IMG/VR virus record: IMGVR_UViG_3300022542_000546
Location: 1 to 26,521 of that record
Direction: 5' to 3' (one strand)
Length of the DNA: 26,521 nt
DNA from: a virus
The position numbers and the translations under genes were made by a program. Positions 21,422 to 26,521 of the stretch are shown here, piece by piece. Position 1 is the first letter of the stretch. Each line of letters begins with the position of its first letter. Under the pieces are notes generated by a model. It had not been told where the DNA came from. It searched no databases and worked only from the letters and a program-made list of their open reading frames with translations.

Positions 21422-21688
21422 CTATGAGTTATGAATTAATACCGATGCACCAGCGCCGGTTAACGTTAAATACAAACCAGTATCACACCGCACACCACGT
21501 GGAGGATTGACGTTACCGCCGCCATAGTTGTTTGCATCAACGACAGTAGTTTCATCAACAACCTCACCGCTTGCAGCCGTATTGTTATGAATCACAGCTT
21601 TTGCGTCAGCTCCATCTGCAATAACCTTGACATATAACAATGTTGTTGGCCCACCGGAGACTAACCCGGTTGCTGTATATTCCTTCAT
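21422..21688 (-). CDS. Small protein downstream of the capsid genes (88 aa), unknown
   Basis: I do not recognise this protein. It begins MKEYTATGLVSGGPTTLLYVKVIADG and is a compact beta-rich sequence, low in charge, with several Gly/Thr/Asn turns (ANNYGGGNVNPPRG) and a final strand LYLTLTGAGASVLIHNS. AGGAG lies about 6 nt before the ATG. It starts 2 nt after the stop of the 121-aa gene. The sequence resembles small phage decoration or fibre-tip-like beta domains; a capsid decoration or head-fibre role is inference from position only. Confidence 0.65.
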   Translation of the reverse strand: MKEYTATGLVSGGPTTLLYVKVIADGADAKAVIHNNTAASGEVVDETTVVDANNYGGGNVNPPRGVRCDTGLYLTLTGAGASVLIHNS

Positions 21689-21690
21689 GC

Positions 21691-22056
21691 TTATTTCTCC
21701 TTCTTAGGATTCGTCTGAGCATCCTTCGACTCAGCCGTTTCCCGCTTATTCAGCTCACCCCACACTTTCCTGCGCTTCCAGCTTGCAGGAACCGTCATAA
21801 AAGCTTTGAGCGCCGTCCTTAAATCGTCAGTGCTTCTTTTGTCATCTCCGGCAGTTATTGCCCTTCTGTCATCTTGCCCAGACTTGATGATCTTTTTTGC
21901 TTCAGTGGCAAGTTTGAAATGAGTGCATCCGTTAGCGTCTGGTATCCAACCCTCAGGCAGCTTCTCTCCTACGGTAAAATATTTATGCCGGTAAACTCCG
22001 TCTGAATAGTAACAAGCCCTTATCGCTACACATTCTCCTTCTTTTGCTACTGTCAT
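21691..22056 (-). CDS. Small protein downstream of the cement gene (121 aa), unknown
   Basis: I do not recognise this protein. The N-terminal half looks like a small beta domain (GECVAIRACYYSDGVYRHKYFTVGEKLPEGWIP...), and DANGCTHFKLATEAKK leads into a charged helical C-terminus (KRSTDDLRTALKAFM; SWKRRKVWGELNKRE; AESKDAQTNPKKEK). AAGGAGG lies 8 nt before the ATG. A GC-rich hairpin separates it from the cement gene upstream. A similar short protein with GEKLPEGW-type text is often found beside phage capsid genes, but its role is unknown to me. Confidence 0.65.
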   Translation of the reverse strand: MTVAKEGECVAIRACYYSDGVYRHKYFTVGEKLPEGWIPDANGCTHFKLATEAKKIIKSGQDDRRAITAGDDKRSTDDLRTALKAFMTVPASWKRRKVWGELNKRETAESKDAQTNPKKEK

Positions 22057-22077
22057 GTTATGCCTCCTTAAGTCTAA

Positions 22078-22095
22078 GGGGGCGTTTCAGCCCCC
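22078..22095 (-). promoter_or_regulatory. GC-rich hairpin between the cement gene and the next gene
   Basis: GGGGGC (22078-22083) pairs with GCCCCC (22090-22095) around the 6-nt loop GTTTCA. On the - strand it follows the cement gene stop and precedes AAGGAGG of the 121-aa gene by about 10 nt. There is no U-run, so it is more likely an mRNA-stabilising or partial-attenuation hairpin than a full terminator. It would help keep capsid and cement expression high relative to downstream genes. Confidence 0.5.
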
Positions 22096-22103
22096 GGCTA
22101 GCG

Positions 22104-22520
22104 TTAATCAATCAATTCCTGTTTCAGTCCTAACCAGCAATTAATATTGCCAGCACCGATCGTGCCCGATACAGTAATAAGACCGCCTAAGTGTTTTAGG
22201 CGTTCAGTGCCAGCAGGCAAGATCACGGAATGTTTTGTTCCCGCAACAGACCCAGCAGCAAGGTTAATTGTCGCTTTTGTTGTGGCACCAGATGATAATG
22301 TCGCATCGGCTGTTTTTGTTGCAAGGGTAATTACAGCCGTTCCAGTATTGGTCATCGCAGTCGTTACGGTTACGTTAAACGACATACCTCCAATTTGATT
22401 GTTCTTTGCAGTTCCCCAAACATCTTTGGAGGCTTTGGAATTTTCATGGACAACAGTGCTCACCGCAGTTGAGGTGATAACCTGCTTGTCGCTAAATTCT
22501 AAAGTTTTATCTAAACCCAT
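22104..22520 (-). CDS. Capsid cement/decoration protein, Bbp16-like (138 aa)
   Basis: It begins MGLDKTLEFSDKQVITSTAVSTVVHE, matching the pattern LDxxLxxSDxQxxTxTAxST seen at the start of Bbp16-family cement proteins of BPP-1-like phages. The rest is a beta-rich fold with many Thr/Ala/Val (MSFNVTVTTAMTNTGTAVITLAT; LSSGATTKATINLA; GTKHSVILPAGTERLKHLGGLITVSGTI; NCWLGLKQELID). The position directly after the major capsid gene (41-nt gap) is the family's usual place. The protein would bind the outside of the capsid shell and stabilise it against DNA pressure. AAGGAG lies upstream of the ATG. Confidence 0.8.
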   Translation of the reverse strand: MGLDKTLEFSDKQVITSTAVSTVVHENSKASKDVWGTAKNNQIGGMSFNVTVTTAMTNTGTAVITLATKTADATLSSGATTKATINLAAGSVAGTKHSVILPAGTERLKHLGGLITVSGTIGAGNINCWLGLKQELID

Positions 22521-22561
22521 TATACTATCTCCTTATATGTTAAAAGTTGAGGTTTCTCTGA

Positions 22562-23530
22562 TTATGTCAGAGCCGTTTCGGTGATTGTCAGAGCGTCAAC
22601 CTGGCGAATCGGTACACCCTTGAAATGCAGTACCGGACCTGGGGCTAAACCGTCTTCTTTATAGAAATTCACGTTCGTCTTGTCCTTGAACAGGATTTCC
22701 ATTTGAGTCATAACGGTTTCGTTAACGTAGATTCTCCGACCAGGCCCTTTGGTCATCCTGTTCATAAGGGTGATCAGGTTATCCTCATCAAAGATGTTGG
22801 TCGTTCCGGCTGATTCAATGTTAGCCAACCTGCCAATACTCTTATGGTTTTTTACAACCATACCGGCTTTCCACTTGAAAATATCACAGTAGGCCAGGAA
22901 CTCCTTACTGTTGGAGTCCTTTGTAAGAACCTTACCCATATCGACATGTTCCAAGCCTACCTTGGAATTCCGGGGATACATCATGTAAACGCTGTTAATC
23001 CCCCAATCCACAACGAATATAGAACACAGATCGCTACCTGTCCCACCCTCATTAATTACATTTGCCGCGGCGGCTATATCGTCCAGCCTGGGAGCCAGTC
23101 CGGTGAACTTTTCAGGATCGGCGGAAGCGTCGCCATAAATCATAGCCGTTGCCATGTCTTGTGACAGTCCTTCAACAAAGGACATAGCCTCGTCCATCCG
23201 GGCCTGCTGAGGGTCTTTAAAAGATTTGATCAGATCCACATCATTATTGGAGTGTGCTTCGAGGATGCCAATCACATCAACCAGTTCAACAGTCTCGCTC
23301 GATGCGTTGTCAACACCCTCGTTGAACTTTCTCCACGTACCGCTCGGAAGGTTTGAACGCCGGGTCGTTTTGTTAGAATAATTGTCATTTGCCTCTCTCC
23401 AGACAGCATCCGCGACTATGTCGTTTTGCTTATTTAAAACCTCTGCAATTGTCGAAAGGTTTCCGTCCGGATCGTGACGTTTGACGACCTCAACCAAACT
23501 CATTCTTACTTCATTAACGTCCATTGCCAT
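22562..23530 (-). CDS. Major capsid protein (322 aa)
   Basis: Length, position between scaffold and cement genes, and sequence style identify the HK97-fold capsid protein of this podovirus group. The N-terminal region MDVNEVRMSLVEVVKRHDPDG is helical. The E-loop/P-domain-like text is TTRRSNLPSGTWRKFNEGVD and MDEAMSFVEGLSQDMATAMIYG. The C-terminal part is RRIYVNETVMTQMEILF followed by LHFKGVPIRQVDALTITETALT, as expected for the A-domain end. It assembles the icosahedral shell with the scaffold encoded upstream. AGGAG is located 10 nt before the ATG. Met at codon 3 is an alternative start. Confidence 0.88.
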   Translation of the reverse strand: MAMDVNEVRMSLVEVVKRHDPDGNLSTIAEVLNKQNDIVADAVWREANDNYSNKTTRRSNLPSGTWRKFNEGVDNASSETVELVDVIGILEAHSNNDVDLIKSFKDPQQARMDEAMSFVEGLSQDMATAMIYGDASADPEKFTGLAPRLDDIAAAANVINEGGTGSDLCSIFVVDWGINSVYMMYPRNSKVGLEHVDMGKVLTKDSNSKEFLAYCDIFKWKAGMVVKNHKSIGRLANIESAGTTNIFDEDNLITLMNRMTKGPGRRIYVNETVMTQMEILFKDKTNVNFYKEDGLAPGPVLHFKGVPIRQVDALTITETALT

Positions 23531-23551
23531 TTTTTGTATCTCCTATGGCCT

Positions 23552-24232
23552 TCAGTCCATATCCTTAAACACCAAGCGTGGTGAACCATCAGGCCCTCTT
23601 GGTCTCGTTTTACCTCCGGTGTCGCCTATTTTAAGCACGTCCTCAGAGATTTTTTCTTTAATGGAAAGCATGGCTTTTACGAATTCAGGGTCGGACTTTA
23701 AATCTAACCTGTCGGTTAAGTCTCCCAGCCCTAAAGCCTTGCTTACCGCCTCTATCTTCTTTTCGATTTCGGATTCCTCAAAGCCTGTATCCTGTTTAAT
23801 CTGCTTCCACGCCTCTACTCGTTTCGCCTCGTAAGACTCCATGACATTGCCAATGCGCTGAATATCATACTCATTAAGCGCCTTGAACTGCCCTTGCGTA
23901 AGTCCCTCTTTTAAAGCAAAATCTTTGAAGAGCTTGTGGTCAGCTTCGTTAAACGGTACATTCTCCGGGAACTCGAAACTATATTCATCAGGCTTACCCG
24001 GGATAACCGGCACTTGGCCTTGAATATCTATGTAAGACGTTGCTAGTTTCCCAACGTCCATATCTTTGAACATTTCGTTTTCTCTCAAGTCTTCAGGCAG
24101 TTGGCTTGCAAAGTCTGTAGGCTCCGACATCTTTTCTACAAATTTTGATGCAAGTGCGCCTGTGTCCTCAATGCCTGTTAAATGCTCGCTTTCCCTTAAA
24201 TCCTCTGGTATTGCGTCTGTAAATTTACTCAT
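23552..24232 (-). CDS. Capsid scaffold protein (226 aa)
   Basis: The start is ATG 24232 (MSKFTDAIPEDLRE), with AAGGAGG 6 nt upstream; an in-frame TTG at 24238 would be too close to that site. The acidic, helical protein carries two related segments of the form DAIPEDLRE-SEHL and QLPEDLRENEMFKDM, then KPDEYSFEFPENVPFNEADHKLFKDFALKEGLTQGQFKAL. The last block is the pattern of phage scaffold proteins. A helical region (KLKSDPEFVKAMLSIKEKISED) and a short basic C-terminus follow. It would template the procapsid and leave before DNA packaging. It overlaps the 108-aa gene by 8 nt. Confidence 0.82.
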   Translation of the reverse strand: MSKFTDAIPEDLRESEHLTGIEDTGALASKFVEKMSEPTDFASQLPEDLRENEMFKDMDVGKLATSYIDIQGQVPVIPGKPDEYSFEFPENVPFNEADHKLFKDFALKEGLTQGQFKALNEYDIQRIGNVMESYEAKRVEAWKQIKQDTGFEESEIEKKIEAVSKALGLGDLTDRLDLKSDPEFVKAMLSIKEKISEDVLKIGDTGGKTRPRGPDGSPRLVFKDMD

Positions 24233-24551
24233 CGTCAACCTCCTTAAGTTGAGTTTCTAACTGTTTAAATTGCGCCTGCCTGTCGGCTTGTACCTCTCTG
24301 TGTCTTATATCAATTAACTTCTTCGCTACTTCCGGGGCAGCCTTTGAAACATCCGCCCAAACCTGACTTGATACGTAATACCGCCCACAGTCAAAATCAC
24401 CTTTGATTATTCCTCCGAAATTGCCAAGATTAAGAATATATTCAAAAACCTTCATTCCGTTCGGAGTGCTAAACACTACCTGTAAAGCTCGGTGAAACTC
24501 AGCCTCGTCAGATAGTTGCTGTCGCTGTTTTTCTATGCCTTCTCTGTTCAT
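24225..24551 (-). CDS. Small protein between portal and scaffold (108 aa)
   Basis: The protein is helical with a core VFSTPNGMKVFEYILNLGNFGGI and GRYYVSSQVWADVSKAAPE. This resembles a small family with the pattern F-T-G-R-L...G...N-GRR--G found between portal and scaffold genes in many podoviruses. Its function is unknown. The C-terminus is charged (HREVQADRQAQFKQLETQLKEVDDE). The ATG overlaps the portal stop by ATGA, and the end overlaps the scaffold start by 8 nt, so all three are translationally coupled. Confidence 0.7.
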   Translation of the reverse strand: MNREGIEKQRQQLSDEAEFHRALQVVFSTPNGMKVFEYILNLGNFGGIIKGDFDCGRYYVSSQVWADVSKAAPEVAKKLIDIRHREVQADRQAQFKQLETQLKEVDDE

Positions 24552-26242
24552 ATTGCGGCATCCTTTAGGTCAGCCAAAGCGGTTCCCGATTCAGTACTTG
24601 CTTGGCCCAAATCCTTCACGTTTTGAACGGCAGCTTGTTGCTCCATCATTTGTTGCTCTTTCGCCTGTTGCTCTTGGGCTTGGGCTTTCGCTTCCTCAAC
24701 GTCTTCGTTATCGTTCATCACCTTTGCCGGTAGCCCGACCATATCCCCAAACTGATCCAGGTATTCATTCCAATCAGTTTTGTAGACAGTGAAGGGATCG
24801 AGCTGGGCAACCCGTTCCGCAATCCCTAAATATGCGTGCATTGATTGACTCATAACTAATTTTTGGGCTTGAGCCAGGAGGCTGATATACTCTATTTTGT
24901 ATTCAGCCTCACTTAGCTCTGGCGGAGGTGGTGGTATAGCCCCCACAGCAAGGGCCTTGGATAGTGTCCGGTTGACGATAATGTCTAAAAGCTCATGGAG
25001 TTGCCTTTCAATTGCCGGGCCTATCATGAGCAACTTTTCTTCGTGTCGCTCTAATATTTCTGTTGCTGTCTTCTGGCCTGTACGGTCGTTAATTATCATT
25101 AAAAACAAGTCGTTATAGAACAACTGTCTCATCTTTTCGTCATACCGATCAATTTTCTGGTCGAGCGCTGACAGGCTGTTGAGATCAACCTTTATAAGAG
25201 GGAACAGCCCTTTTTCTTCGTTAGGCCCGATAGGGTTTTTAGCACCAGGGGTAAGATCAAGCATCCGGTCTTTTAATGATGGAGGAACACCCATGGGCGG
25301 CTCGCTCGCAAGGTCTACCAGCTTTATAGAAGTTTTCTCCATCTTTTGAGCAGCTTTAGACAATCCTAATCCTATTAAACCAGGCCCCCAACCCCAAGCC
25401 TCATTTGTGAGTGCTGTCCACCTGGGAGTCGCTAAAGGCATTTCTTTATAACCTCTGAAACTTAGCTGCTTATTATCCTCACCCTTCTCAAAATATACAG
25501 ACCGGATAGGCATGTTTGTATAATCAATCTTATTAATATCTCTATCCGGATTTTGCTCTATTACGTGGATGATATTCACCCACTCAAATTCATTTGTGTC
25601 GTGCAGCTTGAGCAGCTTAGAAGTACAGTTTTCAGCGCCGAACATCTCAACGACCTGAAATGCAGCCATCTTTATCTCTCTGGTCATTGTGTGGCATGTA
25701 CCGTCAGGGTTTACAGCCACTCGAAAATCGCCTATCGTGAATTGATGAAACTGCACTATGTTCTTGGGGTGGTCATCAATAAGCACGCATCCGATGCCAA
25801 ACGCTCCCAACTCCTCATAAACACCATGTATCATATTGTATAAATTGGACTTTTTGAATATAGAGAACAGTCTTTTTTCAGCATCATCCATCCAGTTCCT
25901 GAACGGTCCATAACTGTTCATGTCGGTGTCTTCCAAACCTAACTGTATCCAAGGACGCGCGGGAGAGGATAACCCACCATGCAAGCCTGCTCCTAAAACT
26001 GTAAGCGCCTGCGCGGGTGTGGGGTCTATCAATTTGTAGCCTTTTTTGATGTCTCGGTATGGGTGATAACCCTGATCAACGAACCTACCCCTACCAACGG
26101 CAATAAACTGTGATATTTCTTGATGCATAGCCTTATGCTCGGAATATTGCTTATCAAGAAACTTGTGTTTCCGGGCAAGCTTCGCATTAAGCTTTGTTGG
26201 TTGACCGTCTGTTATCGCTATTACATTTGTGCTTGTTGGCAT
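24548..26242 (-). CDS. Portal (head-to-tail connector) protein (564 aa)
   Basis: The length and sequence fit the podovirus head-tail connector family (T7 gp8/Bbp-type). Key stretches are LIDPTPAQALTVLGAGLHGGLSSPARPWIQL (about 70-100), YEELGAFGIGCVLIDD, the FHQFTIGDFRVAVNPDG strand region, WTALTNEAWGWGPGLIGLGL, and a C-terminal helical part with NDRTGQKTATEILERHEEKL, AIPPPPPELSEAEYKIEY and a Gln-rich tail. Twelve copies would form the ring at one capsid vertex through which DNA is packaged and to which the tail tube attaches. AAGGA lies upstream of the ATG, and two tandem terminators precede the gene, so it likely has its own promoter or is read through. Confidence 0.93.
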   Translation of the reverse strand: MPTSTNVIAITDGQPTKLNAKLARKHKFLDKQYSEHKAMHQEISQFIAVGRGRFVDQGYHPYRDIKKGYKLIDPTPAQALTVLGAGLHGGLSSPARPWIQLGLEDTDMNSYGPFRNWMDDAEKRLFSIFKKSNLYNMIHGVYEELGAFGIGCVLIDDHPKNIVQFHQFTIGDFRVAVNPDGTCHTMTREIKMAAFQVVEMFGAENCTSKLLKLHDTNEFEWVNIIHVIEQNPDRDINKIDYTNMPIRSVYFEKGEDNKQLSFRGYKEMPLATPRWTALTNEAWGWGPGLIGLGLSKAAQKMEKTSIKLVDLASEPPMGVPPSLKDRMLDLTPGAKNPIGPNEEKGLFPLIKVDLNSLSALDQKIDRYDEKMRQLFYNDLFLMIINDRTGQKTATEILERHEEKLLMIGPAIERQLHELLDIIVNRTLSKALAVGAIPPPPPELSEAEYKIEYISLLAQAQKLVMSQSMHAYLGIAERVAQLDPFTVYKTDWNEYLDQFGDMVGLPAKVMNDNEDVEEAKAQAQEQQAKEQQMMEQQAAVQNVKDLGQASTESGTALADLKDAAI

Positions 26243-26252
26243 ACTGTTCCTT

Positions 26253-26301
26253 AAAATAAAAACGGGCTGTAAATGAAGGTAATGGCTCCATTACAGCCCG
26301 T
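26253..26301 (-). terminator. Rho-independent terminator 2 upstream of portal
   Basis: ACGGGCTGTAA (26262-26272) pairs perfectly with TTACAGCCCGT (26291-26301), 11 bp, with an 18-nt loop. On the - strand it is followed by TTTTTATTTT (complement of 26253-26261). The U-run ends just before AAGGA of the portal gene. Confidence 0.85.
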
Positions 26302-26312
26302 CTTTGCGCAAT

Positions 26313-26346
26313 AAAAAAAGGGATTAAGCGAGTGCACTCAATCCCT
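26313..26346 (-). terminator. Rho-independent terminator 1, in tandem
   Basis: AGGGATT (26319-26325) pairs with AATCCCT (26340-26346) around a loop that itself contains the palindrome GAGTGCACTC. On the - strand the stem is followed by a seven-T run. It lies 7 nt before the next hairpin. Together the two form a tandem terminator for the gene block to the right. Confidence 0.85.
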
Positions 26347-26363
26347 ATTGTTTACTGCTGGTT

Positions 26364-26383
26364 TTCCTCCTGGCCGGGAGGAA
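26364..26383. repeat. Short hairpin between the partial gene and the terminators
   Basis: TTCCTCC (26364-26370) pairs with GGAGGAA (26377-26383), 7 bp with a 6-nt loop, 16 nt past the stop of the partial right-edge gene on the - strand. It has no U-run. It may add to the tandem terminators as a 3' mRNA stabiliser. Confidence 0.4.
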
Positions 26384-26398
26384 GCTAATTTTTAATAT

Positions 26399-26521
26399 TT
26401 AAGCTCCTAAAAGCCTCTTTCGCTGAACCGCAGCGCCGCCCAATGCACCAGAGAAACCGCCCTCCGGTGTTGATGTATATCTGCGCCCCATGTAGCCCCT
26501 TCGTCTTGTTAGCCATGTTTC
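26399..26521 (-). CDS. C-terminal part of a small protein upstream of portal (5' end outside window)
   Basis: The frame is open from the window edge to TAA at 26399-26401 and reads 40 residues. It contains RRRGYMGRRYTSTPEGGFSG and then a Gly/Ala-rich stretch ending QRKRLLGA. Small Gly/Ala/Arg-rich proteins that end in -LLG or -LLGA are common just before the portal gene in podoviruses. A competing frame from an ATG at 26516 would give a 43-residue protein with a less phage-like sequence (MANKTKGLHGAQIYIN...). The choice between them is a judgement. The stop is followed by a hairpin and two terminators. Confidence 0.55.
   Translation of the reverse strand, partial: ETWLTRRRGYMGRRYTSTPEGGFSGALGGAAVQRKRLLGA

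Noticed and set aside
26385-26518. 43-aa alternative frame from ATG 26516 at the right edge
   Set aside because: The parallel frame ending at 26399 gives a Gly/Ala/Arg-rich protein with an LLGA end more typical of the gene upstream of portal. The alternative cannot be excluded.
1-26521. CRISPR array, tRNA or rRNA genes, insertion sequence transposase, integron integrase
   Set aside because: Looked for by repeat spacing, cloverleaf-like palindromes and protein motifs; none was seen in the window.

Overview
The window is part of the genome of a tailed phage, or a prophage, with short-tailed (podovirus-like) virion genes. It probably infects a Gram-negative host: it encodes a lipoprotein, signal-peptide proteins and an M15-type endolysin, and its portal, cement and tail-tube genes resemble the T7 and BPP-1 style of podovirus. 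No integrase, repressor, polymerase or terminase is visible, so lifestyle and host cannot be fixed from this window.

Left arm, + strand (1-4344). The genes are closely packed: the C-terminus of a zinc-ribbon protein, a small Cys/His (HNH/Ref-like) nuclease, a short unknown gene, a long Lys/Glu/Ala-rich coiled-coil protein, an ERF-family single-strand annealing protein, a small unknown gene and a YqaJ/lambda-Exo-like exonuclease. ERF and exonuclease form a two-component recombination module. Directly after the exonuclease lie three small genes (72, 67 and 56 aa). Each is followed by a palindromic site with the architecture of an integron attC site: R''/R' boxes, 5-6 nt spacers and imperfect L''/L' stems with extra bases only on the L'' side. 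The first 10 bases of each cassette are the exact reverse complement of that same cassette's R'' end, as expected for integron gene cassettes. I read 3260-4162 as a three-cassette array without a local integron integrase (CALIN-like), inserted in a phage early operon. This is the most interesting part of the window. A 54-aa gene (4180-4344) follows and is either the original neighbour or a fourth, incomplete cassette.

Right arm, - strand (26521 down to 4336), read right to left. It starts with the tail end of a small protein and two tandem rho-independent terminators. Then come the portal, a small linker gene, scaffold, major capsid protein, a Bbp16-like cement protein, two small unknown genes, an AP2/HNH homing endonuclease, a beta-helix tailspike, tail tubular protein A, and tail tubular protein B with a LamG insertion and an unexpected signal peptide. 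After these are three internal virion/ejection proteins, a secreted fibronectin-III-like protein, two fibre-like proteins, a duplicated 64-aa gene pair around a 162-aa gene, and a lysis-type module. That module has a coiled-coil/TM protein, an M15 endolysin, a lipoprotein, two very small membrane proteins and a phospholipase-A2-like protein. The two arms converge and overlap by 9 nt at 4336-4344.

The late genes are packed with 1-17 nt overlaps or short gaps, except for 13001-13266. There the only candidate gene is an 89-aa + strand ORF with a hydrophobic segment. No other gene-free stretch exceeds about 150 nt. No tRNA, rRNA, CRISPR array or reverse transcriptase was seen.
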